NCBI RefSeq assembly: GCF_014652475.1
Contig: NZ_BMYW01000009.1
Coordinates: 62,001-126,000 of the forward strand
Source of the DNA: Vogesella alkaliphila
Lineage (GTDB): Bacteria > Pseudomonadota > Gammaproteobacteria > Burkholderiales > Chromobacteriaceae
Direction of reading: 5' to 3'
DNA length: 64,000 nucleotides
Below the pieces are notes generated by a model. That model made no database searches, was not told the DNA's origin, and was given only the letters and a program-made list of their open reading frames with translations. This document shows, piece after piece, positions 1 to 7,883 of this stretch (position 1 is the stretch's first letter; every line of letters begins with the position of its first letter). A program made the translations under genes and the position numbers.

Positions 1-254
1 TCGACGTGCGCGAGGACTGGGAGTACGCGCTGTGCCGCATCGCCGGCTCGCGCCAGATTCCGATGAACCTGATCCCGCTGCGCCACAACGAGCTGCCGGA
101 TGACACCCCGGTGGTGACCATCTGTCACCACGGCGTGCGCAGCTACCAGGTCGGCCTGTTCCTGGAGAACGCCGGCTTCGAGCAGGTACTGAGCCTGCGC
201 GGCGGCGTGGCGGCGTGGGCGGACGAGGTCGAGCCGGCGATGGCGCGCTACTAG
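1..254 (+). CDS. Rhodanese-like domain protein, C-terminal part (5' end outside window)
   Basis: The gene enters from the left edge, and the visible 83 residues are the C-terminal part of a rhodanese domain. The persulfide-carrying active loop CHHGVRS is present, with the cysteine followed by H-H-G-V-R-S as in single-domain sulfurtransferases of the GlpE/YgaP type. The final segment LRGGVAAWADEV is the usual domain end. It is likely a small cytoplasmic sulfurtransferase handling thiosulfate or protein persulfides; the substrate cannot be read from sequence. A strong hairpin terminator follows the stop codon, so this is the end of its transcription unit. Confidence 0.85.
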   Translation, partial: DVREDWEYALCRIAGSRQIPMNLIPLRHNELPDDTPVVTICHHGVRSYQVGLFLENAGFEQVLSLRGGVAAWADEVEPAMARY

Positions 255-274
255 GCGCATGTTGGCCGCACCCG

Positions 275-301
275 AGCCGCCCGCTGGGCGGCTTTCTTTT
301 T
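275..301 (+). terminator. Rho-independent terminator after the rhodanese gene
   Basis: A perfect 8-bp stem, AGCCGCCC with GGGCGGCT, encloses a 3-nt loop and is followed by TTCTTTTT. Confidence 0.85.
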
Positions 302-310
302 GCCACACTC

Positions 311-458
311 CCACGAAACGACACGAAAAATCAGGACCCAAGCGCGGGGTGTCGGCCTGGAAAACGCGCCCAGCGACGGGCGTCAGGGCGACGCCGGCGC
401 CAGGGGTTGCTGCCGCAACCACCGCTTACGGCCTGAACTCGTTCGTGTCTTTTCGTGG
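311..458. repeat. Small inverted-repeat element upstream of ung
   Basis: CCACGAAACGACACGAA at 311-327 is matched by its inverted copy TTCGTGTCTTTTCGTGG at 442-458, 16 of 17 positions pairing. About 114 bases without a convincing reading frame lie between. The architecture is that of a MITE or a large intergenic hairpin. It occupies most of the gap between the rhodanese terminator and ung, so the ung promoter is probably within or beside it. Confidence 0.5.
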
Positions 459-478
459 CTGGAAACCAAGGACCTGTC

Positions 479-1192
479 ATGAACTACCTCGCCCCCGCCC
501 TCGCCGCCCTGCCCGCCGACTGGCAGCAGCTGCTGGCAACGCCGGCCATCAGCGCGAAACTGGCCGCGATTGACGCGAAACTGGCGGAGCGCGCCGCCGC
601 CGGCGCGGTGATCTACCCGCCGCGCGAGCTGGTGTTCAACGCGCTGCGCCACGTGGTGCCGGCCGACATCCGCGTGGTGATCATCGGCCAGGACCCGTAC
701 CACGGCGCCGGCGAGGCGATGGGGCTGAGCTTTTCGGTGCCGGACGGGGTGAAGATCCCGCCCAGCCTGCGCAACATCTACAAGGAACAGCTCGGCGACC
801 TCGGCCTGCCGCCGCCGGCCAGCGGCAACCTGACGCACTGGGCGGCGCAGGGCGTGCTGCTGCTGAATGCCTCGCTGACGGTGGAAGCCGACCGCGCCGG
901 CAGCCACGGCAAGCTCGGCTGGCAGGCGATCACCGACGCGCTGATCGACGCGGTGAACGCGGCCAACCCCGGCTGCGTGTTCCTGCTGTGGGGCAACTGG
1001 GCGCACACCAAGGCCGAGCGCATCGACGCCGCCCGCCACTGCGTGCTGAAGGCGGCGCACCCGTCGCCGCTGTCGGCCAGCCGCGGCTTTCTCGGCTGCC
1101 GCCATTTCTCGCAGGCCAACCGCTGGCTGGCCGAGCGCGGCCGCGGCGAGATCGCCTGGGGCGGCGCGGCGGCGCAGGGCGGGCTGTTCTAG
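479..1192 (+). CDS. ung: Uracil-DNA glycosylase
   Basis: The 237-residue protein is a family 1 uracil-DNA glycosylase, which removes uracil from DNA to start base-excision repair. The catalytic water-activating loop GQDPYH, the uracil-contacting segment LLLNASLTV and the DNA-intercalation loop HPSPLSASRGF are all intact and in order. The ATG at 479 is chosen because AAGGA lies seven bases before it; an in-frame GTG at 455 would add eight residues unlike the family. Its stop codon overlaps the stop of convergent speD, the two genes sharing CTAG. Confidence 0.95.
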   Translation: MNYLAPALAALPADWQQLLATPAISAKLAAIDAKLAERAAAGAVIYPPRELVFNALRHVVPADIRVVIIGQDPYHGAGEAMGLSFSVPDGVKIPPSLRNIYKEQLGDLGLPPPASGNLTHWAAQGVLLLNASLTVEADRAGSHGKLGWQAITDALIDAVNAANPGCVFLLWGNWAHTKAERIDAARHCVLKAAHPSPLSASRGFLGCRHFSQANRWLAERGRGEIAWGGAAAQGGLF

Positions 1193-1548
1193 ACGCGGGC
1201 GGGGAGCTGGCCGCGGGCCACGCAGCGCTGTTCGCTGCGGCCAACCTGCAGCGCTTGTTGCAGTACCGCCAGCGCGGCCTGATGCGCGGCCCGGCCGCAC
1301 AGGAACAGGTCGACGGCGGCGTAGCCGTGTTCCGGCCAGGTGTGGATGCTGATGTGCGACTCGGCCAGCAGCAGCACGCCGGTGACGCCCTGGCCGGGGC
1401 CGAAATGGTGGAAGTGGCCGGCCAGCACGTGCGCGCCGGCGGCACGGGCGGCGGCATGCAGCGCCCGTTCCACCGCGGCGGCGTCGGCCAGCGCGGCCGC
1501 CGGGCAGTCGTAGAGGTCGGCCAGCAGGTGTTCGCCGAGGTGGCTCAT
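1189..1548 (-). CDS. speD: S-adenosylmethionine decarboxylase proenzyme, short prokaryotic form
   Basis: At 119 residues this matches the short (class 1B) AdoMet decarboxylase. That enzyme makes decarboxylated AdoMet, the aminopropyl donor for spermidine. The self-cleavage site is visible in AESHISIHTWPE, where Glu-Ser is cut to form the pyruvoyl group, and the conserved GHFHHFGP and HGYAAVDLFLCG segments follow the family. Its ATG overlaps the stop of the upstream small membrane ORF (ATGA), so it is translationally coupled as the last gene of a leftward five-gene operon with DUF4178, SPFH and DUF350 proteins. The divergent arm carries a spermidine synthase homologue, consistent with a shared polyamine role. 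Confidence 0.92.
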   Translation of the reverse strand: MSHLGEHLLADLYDCPAAALADAAAVERALHAAARAAGAHVLAGHFHHFGPGQGVTGVLLLAESHISIHTWPEHGYAAVDLFLCGRAAHQAALAVLQQALQVGRSEQRCVARGQLPARV

Positions 1549-1694
1549 TTGTGGCCGCCGAAGAAGCCGCCACCGCCAGAATGGCCGCTGCTGCTACGAT
1601 AGCTGCCGCCATCGTCGCTGTTGGCGGTGTAGTTGATCAGCGTGCTGACCAGCACGATTGCGGCGCAGTACAGCAGATAGGTCAGGCGGCTCAT
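1545..1694 (-). CDS. Small membrane protein with glycine/serine-rich tail (49 aa)
   Basis: This short gene sits between DUF4178 and speD and starts one base after the DUF4178 stop, while its own stop overlaps the speD start (ATGA). The protein begins MSRLTYLLYCAAIVLVS, one predicted membrane segment or uncleaved signal at about residues 4-21. A soluble tail rich in Ser and Gly follows (SSSGHSGGGGFFGG) and ends in HK. I do not recognise a family. Tight coupling on both sides and GC use like its neighbours argue for a real gene. A membrane anchor or assembly peptide for the neighbouring SPFH/DUF350 membrane proteins is a guess. Confidence 0.65.
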   Translation of the reverse strand: MSRLTYLLYCAAIVLVSTLINYTANSDDGGSYRSSSGHSGGGGFFGGHK

Positions 1695-1695
1695 G

Positions 1696-3162
1696 TCAGC
1701 TTTCCAGCGGCAGCAACAGGATGACGGAGGCGATGAAGCAGATGCCGATGATCTCGCTGCTGTCGCCGGTCAGCAGCAGCGGTACATTGAGCAGCCATAG
1801 CAGCGCCACGGCGCCGTAGCCGAGCGGGCGCAAGGCGGCCTTGCCGGCGGCAGTGCCCGCGCTGCGGAAAGCCGATACCAGCGGGGCGTCCTTGCCGAAC
1901 CAGCGCGCCATGTCCTGGTCGCTGACCTTGCGGCTGCTGCTCCAGGTCAGCTCCTGCGGGCCCTGTTCGCTGGCCAGCAGGGTGTTGCCGTCCCGGCTCT
2001 GGTATTCGTTGAGGATCACGCTGTCGCCGAGACGGGCGCGCCACGGGAAGGCGCCGGCGGCATAGTCTATCCGGGCCAGGTAGGGCGGATAGCGCGCGCC
2101 GAAGCGCTGCTTGCCCCACAGCGCGTACTCCGCGGTGGCCTCGTCCACCCACACGTCCATCAGCGTGCCCAGCCACCAGCCGTCGCCGGTTTCGGTCAGC
2201 CAGCGGAAGCCCTGCTGCGGCTCGTACAGCAGGTACTCGTTCCAGCGGCTGTCGCGATCCGCGCTTTCCACCCAGCCCAGCAGGCCGATGATGGTCCAGG
2301 TCTTGCCGTCTATGGTGGCTTCGCTGCCGTTGGCCAGGGTGAAGCGCAGCATGCTGCCCTGCACGCTCTGGTGCTGGCGCAGCACGGTGGCGCGCTCGCC
2401 CTGGATGTCGACCTCGCTGCCGCAGGCCGGACAGTTGAGGTGGATGGCGGTGCCGGCACGGTAGTCGAGGCCGGTGCCACACTGCGGGCAGTCCAGCTGC
2501 TGCACGCTGCCCTTGAGCTTGCCGGTGGCGGCCTCGATCATGCGCTCGTCGCGCAGGCGCTGCATGTTCAGCTGTTTGAGGGTGACGGCCTCGCCCAGAT
2601 ACAGCTGCGGCGGCGGGCCGTCGCTGTAGTCCAGGGTCAGGAAGTGGCCGCCGCTGCGGGCGTCGGCCACCGGTGCGTCGTAGCCGGGTTGCAGCCGGCG
2701 CGGCAGTTCGCCCTCGCCGGCGACGCAGCGCGCCTGGCGGATGTCGCTGAAAATGAAGTGGCGGTTGTCCTGCTGCCAGCCCTGGCCGGCGCGCAGCTGG
2801 TCGAAAGGCGGGGCCGTATCGCTCCTGCCCTGCGCCCGGGTCAGCACGTACTGGCCGACGCTTTCCGCCAGCCAGGCGCTTTCGCCGTCGTCGAACAGCA
2901 CGTGCCACTCGTTCCAGCTGCCGGCATCAAAGGCCAGCTGGATGCGGCCCACCACGGTGAACTGGCGGCCGTGCCAGATGCCTGCGCTGGCGATCTGCAG
3001 CGGCGAGTAGTCATCCAGCAGCGCGGCCATCTTGCCGATGTCGCGCACGCTGTCCGCATCGCGCAGCAGGGTGCTGTGGCAATACGGGCACACCGCCAGC
3101 ACCGAGCTGGTGGCGTGGAAGCGCACTTCGGCGCCGCAGGCGGGGCAGGCGACGCGGTACAT
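1696..3162 (-). CDS. DUF4178 protein with two zinc ribbons and C-terminal membrane segments
   Basis: A 488-residue protein. An N-terminal zinc ribbon (CPACG near residue 8, CPYCH near 26) is followed by a DUF4178 beta-domain (GRIQLAFDAGSWNEWHVLF). A second CPQCG/CPACG ribbon comes near residues 200-230, then a second DUF4178-like domain with a similar WNEYLLY motif. Two hydrophobic segments close the protein. The repeated ribbon-plus-domain layout suggests internal duplication. DUF4178 has no established reaction; in my recollection it travels with SpeD, SPFH and DUF350 genes in bacterial operons. The gene lies 34 bases after the SPFH gene and one base before the small membrane ORF. Confidence 0.8.
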   Translation of the reverse strand: MYRVACPACGAEVRFHATSSVLAVCPYCHSTLLRDADSVRDIGKMAALLDDYSPLQIASAGIWHGRQFTVVGRIQLAFDAGSWNEWHVLFDDGESAWLAESVGQYVLTRAQGRSDTAPPFDQLRAGQGWQQDNRHFIFSDIRQARCVAGEGELPRRLQPGYDAPVADARSGGHFLTLDYSDGPPPQLYLGEAVTLKQLNMQRLRDERMIEAATGKLKGSVQQLDCPQCGTGLDYRAGTAIHLNCPACGSEVDIQGERATVLRQHQSVQGSMLRFTLANGSEATIDGKTWTIIGLLGWVESADRDSRWNEYLLYEPQQGFRWLTETGDGWWLGTLMDVWVDEATAEYALWGKQRFGARYPPYLARIDYAAGAFPWRARLGDSVILNEYQSRDGNTLLASEQGPQELTWSSSRKVSDQDMARWFGKDAPLVSAFRSAGTAAGKAALRPLGYGAVALLWLLNVPLLLTGDSSEIIGICFIASVILLLPLES

Positions 3163-3196
3163 CAGGCAGGGTTGGCCGCAGGTTGGTTGATCATGC

Positions 3197-4231
3197 TCAG
3201 CCCACCAGCTTCTTCAGCACGTCGGCCTTGGCCGTATCGTAGTCGGCCTGGGTGATCAGGCCGCCATCCAGCAGCGCCTTGAGCTGCGCCAGCTTGGCCT
3301 GCGGGCTGTCGCCGGCATCGGCGGGCGGTACGGCGGGGGCGTCGGCGGCCGGCGCAGCTGTCGCCGGCTGCAGCGTCTGCTGCATGGCCTGGGTCATGAT
3401 CTGGCCGACGCCGACCCCGGCGGCCAGGCCGGCGCCGATGCCGGCCAGACCGCCCTCGTTCTGCGCCGCCAGCGGGATGGCTTCCGCCGCCTGGTAGCGG
3501 GTGTACTGGCCGAGGTCGCCGGCCATGCCCATCGCGATGCGCTTGTCGATGGCCTTCTGCAGCTCTTCCGGCAGCGAGATGTTCTCCACCGCAAAGCTGT
3601 CCAGCGCCACGCCGTAGCGCGCGAACACCGGCAGCAGCGCCGCCTTGATGGTGTCGGCCATCAGGCCCTGGTTGGCCGCCATGTCCAGGAAGGGCACGGC
3701 GCTGCCGCCCAGGGTGCTGGCCATGGTGGCGACTACCTGGTTGCGCAGCTGCTGCTCCAGATCGTCCACGGTGTAGCTGTCGCGGGTGCCGCTGACCTCG
3801 CCGTAGAACAGCTTGGGGTCGGTGATGCGGTAGCTGTAGATGCCGAAGGCGCGCAGGCGCACCATGCCGAAGTCCTTGTCGCGCAGCGTCACCGGCTGCG
3901 GCGTGCCCCACTTGCGGCCCAGCTGCAGGCGGGTGCTGAAGAACACCAGGTCGGACTTGAACGGCGATTCGAACAGCTTGTCCCAGTGCTGCAGGTAGGT
4001 GAGCACCGGCAGCGTCTGGGTGGTGAGCTTGTACATGCCGGGGCCGAACACGTCGGCGATCTTGCCCTCGTTGATGAACACCGCCATCTGCGATTCGCGC
4101 ACCGTCAGGCTGGCGCCGTACTGGATTTCGTTGTCCTGCATCGGGTAGCGCCAGGCCAGCACGCCGTCGCCCTCCTCCTGCCATTCCAGGATGTCGATGA
4201 ACTGCTTGGAAATGAAGGAAAACAGACTCAT
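3197..4231 (-). CDS. SPFH/Band 7 domain protein with C-terminal SHOCT domain
   Basis: A 344-residue protein of the YdjI-like SPFH group. The Band 7 fold covers about residues 30-240 (SQMAVFINEGKIADVFGPGMY, then VRLRAFGIYSYRI). A Gly/Ala-rich linker follows and then a SHOCT motif at the end (LKALLDGGLITQADYDTAKADVLKKL). SPFH proteins build oligomeric membrane-associated scaffolds, and SHOCT is a short oligomerisation or lipid-contact motif. No long N-terminal membrane helix is visible, so it probably attaches peripherally, perhaps through DUF350 or the small membrane peptide. It lies in the leftward operon between DUF350 and DUF4178. A candidate uptake-word copy lies at 4247-4259 just upstream. 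Confidence 0.85.
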   Translation of the reverse strand: MSLFSFISKQFIDILEWQEEGDGVLAWRYPMQDNEIQYGASLTVRESQMAVFINEGKIADVFGPGMYKLTTQTLPVLTYLQHWDKLFESPFKSDLVFFSTRLQLGRKWGTPQPVTLRDKDFGMVRLRAFGIYSYRITDPKLFYGEVSGTRDSYTVDDLEQQLRNQVVATMASTLGGSAVPFLDMAANQGLMADTIKAALLPVFARYGVALDSFAVENISLPEELQKAIDKRIAMGMAGDLGQYTRYQAAEAIPLAAQNEGGLAGIGAGLAAGVGVGQIMTQAMQQTLQPATAAPAADAPAVPPADAGDSPQAKLAQLKALLDGGLITQADYDTAKADVLKKLVG

Positions 4232-4285
4232 GGCGAAGACTCCATCAAGGTTGGCCGCAGTGCGGGCCGCCTGCGGCAGGCGGGA

Positions 4286-4687
4286 TCAGGACAGGCTGCC
4301 GGCGTTGAGCACGCCCACCGCCAGCTGCACGCTGCCGGCCAAGAGGCCCATCGCGGTGTTGTTGTCCTGCAGTGCCTGCTGCAGGTCGCGCACGCAGCGC
4401 GACAGCAGCATGTGCACCACGATCTGCACCAGCAGCGCCAGCACGCCCCACAGCAGGAAGCTGTGCAGGGTGTTCAGATGCCAGGCGCTGGAGGCCAGCG
4501 TCAGCGAAAAACCGAGCAGCGCACCGCCGAAGGACAGCGCCGCCGCCTGGTTGTGCTGGCGGATCAGCTGCATCTCGTTCAGCGGCGTCACGCGGCAGTA
4601 CAGCACGGTGAACAGCGCCAGCAGCAAGGTGCCGCTGCCGACATAGGACAGGTAGGCCAACAGGGCAGGCAGGAAGGCGGTCGACAT
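4286..4687 (-). CDS. DUF350 (YjfL-type) integral membrane protein
   Basis: A 133-residue protein with four hydrophobic segments, at about residues 9-30, 48-66, 74-96 and 112-130. The conserved DUF350 features NEMQLIRQHNQAAALSFGGALLGFSL and a late NNTAMGLLAGS are visible. It is the first gene of the leftward operon, 52 bases before the divergent spermidine synthase start. YjfL proteins are associated with envelope-stress and polyamine- or glutathionylspermidine-linked operons by comparative genomics. No biochemical activity is established, so only the family and membrane location are claimed. Confidence 0.85.
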   Translation of the reverse strand: MSTAFLPALLAYLSYVGSGTLLLALFTVLYCRVTPLNEMQLIRQHNQAAALSFGGALLGFSLTLASSAWHLNTLHSFLLWGVLALLVQIVVHMLLSRCVRDLQQALQDNNTAMGLLAGSVQLAVGVLNAGSLS

Positions 4688-4739
4688 GTGCAGCGTCCTT
4701 GGCAGGCTTGGGCAATAATGGCCATTCTACCCACGTTTC

Positions 4740-6263
4740 ATGAGTGCCTGCATGCGCGATCGTCTGCTTATCCTGTCCGTTTTTGTGGTGGCGTCCTGCG
4801 GCCTCGCCTACGAGCTGATCGCCGGCGCGCTGGCCAGCTACCTGCTGGGCGACTCGGTGCTGCAGTTCTCGTCCATCATCGGCTGCTACCTGTTTGCCAT
4901 GGGCGTCGGCTCGCACCTGTCGCAGTACGTGAAAGACGAACGGGTGCTGGACACCTTCATCGAGATCGAGCTGCTGGTGGCGCTGCTGGGCGGGCTGTCG
5001 GCCAGCAGCCTGTTCGCCGTGTTTGCCTGGAGCGGCGAGTCGTTCCGCCTCACCCTGTACGCGCTGGTGTTCCTCACCGGCGCCATGGTGGGCATGGAGA
5101 TCCCGCTGGTGATGCGCGCGCTCAACCAGCGCCAGCAGCGCTTCGCCGAGCTGGTCAGCCGCGTGCTCACCTTCGACTACCTGGGCGCGCTGGCGGTGTC
5201 GCTCTTGTTCCCCATCGTGCTGGCGCCGCGGCTGGGCCTGGCGCGTTCGGCGCTGCTGTTCGGCCTGTCCAATGTGGCGGTGGCACTGTGGACCTGCCGC
5301 GTGTTCCGCGGCGAACTGTTGCGGCCAACCTTGCAGTACCTGCGCAGCCTGCTGGTGCTCTTGGTGCTGGGGGGCGGCTTCATCGCCGCCGACGAGCTGA
5401 CGCACTGGAACGAGAAGGCCATCTACGGCGACGACGTGATCCACGCCGAAACCACGCCCTACCAGCGCCTGGTGCTGACGCGCTGGAAGGGCGACCTGCG
5501 CCTGTACATCAACGGCAACCTGCAGTTTTCCAGCCGCGACGAGCACCGCTACCACGAGGCGCTGGTGCACCCGGTGCTGGCCAAGCTGCCGTGGGCGCGG
5601 CGGGTGCTGATCCTGGGCGGCGGCGACGGCCTGGCCGCGCGCGAGGTGCTGAAGTACCCCAATGTGCGCGAGGTGACGCTGGTGGACCTGGACCCGGCGA
5701 TGACCGGCCTGTTCGCCCGCTCGGCGCCTTTGGTGGCGCTCAACGGCGGCGCGCTGCGTAATCCGCGCCTGCGCGTGGTCAACGACGACGCCGCGCGCTG
5801 GCTGGAGCGCAATGGCGACGTGTTCGACGCCATCATCGTCGACTTCCCCGACCCGTCCAGCTTTGCGCTGGGCAAGCTGTACTCGGTGCCGCTGTACCGG
5901 CTGCTGTCGCGCCATCTGGCCGACAACGGCCTGGCGGTGGTGCAGTCGACCTCGCCCTACCACGCGCCGCGCTCGTACTGGAGCATCAACGCCACGCTGC
6001 GCGCCGCCGGGCTGGCCACTACGCCCTACCACGCCTACGTGCCGTCCTTCGGCGAGTGGGGTTTCATCATTGCCGCCCATCGCCCCGGCTACACGCCGCC
6101 GCAGGCCTACCGCGTGCCGCTGACCTTCCTCGACCGCGAGGCCACGCGGCAGATGTTCTTCTTCCCGCCCGACATGCGGCCGTGGCGGGTGGCACCCAAC
6201 CAGCTCAACGACCAGCGCCTGGTGCACTACTTCGAGCAGGACTGGTCGCAGGTGATCCGCTAG
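4740..6263 (+). CDS. Membrane-fused spermidine synthase (polyamine aminopropyltransferase) homologue
   Basis: A 507-residue fusion. About residues 8-215 carry seven or so membrane helices and about 235-480 form a SpeE-type aminopropyltransferase domain. The latter shows the substrate-gating segment YQRLVLTRWKGDLRLYING, the DEHRYHEALVHPVL signature, the nucleotide motif GGGDG at 293-297 followed by LVDLDP, and DFPDP near 365. It would transfer an aminopropyl group from decarboxylated AdoMet at the membrane, and SpeD is encoded in the divergent operon. An internal ATG at 4752 is an alternative start; no clear Shine-Dalgarno decides. The stop abuts the ATG of the next gene. One candidate uptake word lies inside at 5321-5332. 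Confidence 0.88.
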   Translation: MSACMRDRLLILSVFVVASCGLAYELIAGALASYLLGDSVLQFSSIIGCYLFAMGVGSHLSQYVKDERVLDTFIEIELLVALLGGLSASSLFAVFAWSGESFRLTLYALVFLTGAMVGMEIPLVMRALNQRQQRFAELVSRVLTFDYLGALAVSLLFPIVLAPRLGLARSALLFGLSNVAVALWTCRVFRGELLRPTLQYLRSLLVLLVLGGGFIAADELTHWNEKAIYGDDVIHAETTPYQRLVLTRWKGDLRLYINGNLQFSSRDEHRYHEALVHPVLAKLPWARRVLILGGGDGLAAREVLKYPNVREVTLVDLDPAMTGLFARSAPLVALNGGALRNPRLRVVNDDAARWLERNGDVFDAIIVDFPDPSSFALGKLYSVPLYRLLSRHLADNGLAVVQSTSPYHAPRSYWSINATLRAAGLATTPYHAYVPSFGEWGFIIAAHRPGYTPPQAYRVPLTFLDREATRQMFFFPPDMRPWRVAPNQLNDQRLVHYFEQDWSQVIR

Positions 6264-7859
6264 ATGCAGCGCCGCGATTTCCTGCGCGCCGCCGCCGCGC
6301 TGGCCGGTCTGCCCTTGCTGAGCGGCTGCCGACAGCTGCTGGGCTGGGGGCTGCCGATCGAGGTGCTGCGCCCCGGCATGGCCGACGGCCACCGCCTGCG
6401 CGACAGCGCCGCGCTGCCACCGCCCCGTAGCGAGCGGCGCGTCGACACCGTCATCGTCGGCAGCGGCGTGGCCGGCCTATTTGCCGGCTGGCGGCTGGCG
6501 CGCGAGGGCTACCGCGACTTCGTGCTGCTGAACGGGCCGGAGCCGGACGGCAACGCCGCCGCCGGCGCCTTCGACGGCTGGCGCTACCCCACCGGCGCCC
6601 ACTACCTGCCGCTGCCCTCGCCCGAATCCGGCCACGTGCGCGAGCTGCTGGCCGAGATGGGCGTGATCGAGGCCGGCGGCGACAGCCTGCGGCCAACCTT
6701 TGACGAGCGCGTGCTGGTGCACGCGCCGGACGAGCGGCTGTGGCGCGACGGCCAGTGGCAGGACGGCCTGCTGCCGCGCGGCCTCGGCGCCGACGACGAC
6801 GCGCAGCAGCGGCGCTTCCTGCTTCACGTGAAACAATTGCAGCAACAGCACGGTGCCGACGGCCGGCGCGTGTTCACCGTGCCCACCGCGCTGGCCTCGA
6901 CCGACCCGGCCTGGCGCGCGCTGGATGGGCAGAGCTTTGCCGCCTGGCTGGCGGCGCACGGCTACACCGCGCCCGGCCTGCTGTGGTACCTGGACTACTG
7001 CTGCCGCGACGACTACGGCAGCACGCTGGCGCACACCTCGGCCTGGGCCGGCCTGCACTACTTTGCCGCCCGCGGCGGCCAGGCGGCCAACGCTGCCGAC
7101 GGCGCGGTGCTCACCTGGCCGGACGGGCTGAACCCGCTGCTGCGCCATATGCGCGTGCGCATCGGCGCCGAACGGCAGCTTCCCGGCGCCGCCTGGCGTA
7201 TCCAGATGCAGGGCCGGCAGGTGCAGGTAGATTACGTGGACGCCGGCGGCGCGCAGCGGCTGCTGGCGCGGCGCGTGATCGTGGCCACGCCGCTGCACGT
7301 CGCCTGGCACCTGCTGCCGCAGCTGGCCGGGCTGGGCTTCAGCCGCGCCCACCTGCCGCCGCGCGCGCCGTGGCTGGTGGGCAATGTGCTGCTGGACCGC
7401 TTCCCGAAAGAGCCCGCAACGTCGCCGCTGGCCTGGGACAACGTGGTGTACGGCAGCGCGAGCCTGGGCTACGTGGTGGCCACCCACCAGCTGATCCGCG
7501 CCGCCCTGCCGGAGCGCACCGTGTTCACCACCTACCACGCCCTTGCCGCGGACGATCCGGCCACCGCCCGGCAGTGGCTGGCCGGTGCCAGCGCCGACGA
7601 GCTGTTCGGTCAGGCGATGCAGGACCTGTACACCGTGTACGGCGCGCGCCTGCGCCGCCAGCTGCTGGCCGCCCGTCTCACCGTGCGCGCCCACGCCATG
7701 GCCAGCCCGCAGCCGGGTTTTCTGGCCAACGCCGGCCTCGCGGCGCTGCGTGCCGCCGACGGCCCCATCCTGTTCGCGCACGCGGACTTGTCCGGCCTGT
7801 CGCTGTTCGAGGAGGCGGCGTGGTGGGGCGACGTGGCGGCGCGCAGGGTGCTGGGCTGA
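6264..7859 (+). CDS. Tat-exported, probably lipid-anchored FAD-dependent amine-oxidase-like protein
   Basis: A 531-residue flavoprotein starting directly after the spermidine synthase stop. The N-terminus QRRDFLRAAAALAGLPLLSGC combines a twin-arginine signal with a lipobox-like LSGC, so it is probably a folded, FAD-loaded, exported lipoprotein. The Rossmann dinucleotide motif is VIVGSGVAGLFAGWRLA near residues 64-80. A hydrophobic C-terminal FAD segment (PILFAHADLSGLSLFEEAAWWG) resembles flavin amine oxidases. Because the partner gene makes polyamines, polyamine oxidation is a plausible but unproven role. A 22-bp palindrome follows the stop and probably ends the transcript. One candidate uptake word is inside (6689-6700). 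Confidence 0.75.
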   Translation: MQRRDFLRAAAALAGLPLLSGCRQLLGWGLPIEVLRPGMADGHRLRDSAALPPPRSERRVDTVIVGSGVAGLFAGWRLAREGYRDFVLLNGPEPDGNAAAGAFDGWRYPTGAHYLPLPSPESGHVRELLAEMGVIEAGGDSLRPTFDERVLVHAPDERLWRDGQWQDGLLPRGLGADDDAQQRRFLLHVKQLQQQHGADGRRVFTVPTALASTDPAWRALDGQSFAAWLAAHGYTAPGLLWYLDYCCRDDYGSTLAHTSAWAGLHYFAARGGQAANAADGAVLTWPDGLNPLLRHMRVRIGAERQLPGAAWRIQMQGRQVQVDYVDAGGAQRLLARRVIVATPLHVAWHLLPQLAGLGFSRAHLPPRAPWLVGNVLLDRFPKEPATSPLAWDNVVYGSASLGYVVATHQLIRAALPERTVFTTYHALAADDPATARQWLAGASADELFGQAMQDLYTVYGARLRRQLLAARLTVRAHAMASPQPGFLANAGLAALRAADGPILFAHADLSGLSLFEEAAWWGDVAARRVLG

Positions 7860-7880
7860 TGCGGCCAACCTTGGCCGCAT
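7859..7880. repeat. Palindromic uptake-word copy between convergent genes
   Basis: ATGCGGCCAA, a CC centre and TTGGCCGCAT form a perfect 10-bp inverted repeat built on the window-wide word. It begins at the last base of the flavoprotein stop and lies just before the convergent regulator stop, suiting a bidirectional terminator although it lacks a T-run. Confidence 0.7.
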
Positions 7881-7883
7881 GAG

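Noticed and set aside
4245-6392. Very long open frame on the minus strand opposite the spermidine synthase
   Set aside because: The translation is low-complexity Gln/His/Arg/Ala, typical of an antisense frame in GC-rich coding DNA; the plus-strand gene has clear motifs.
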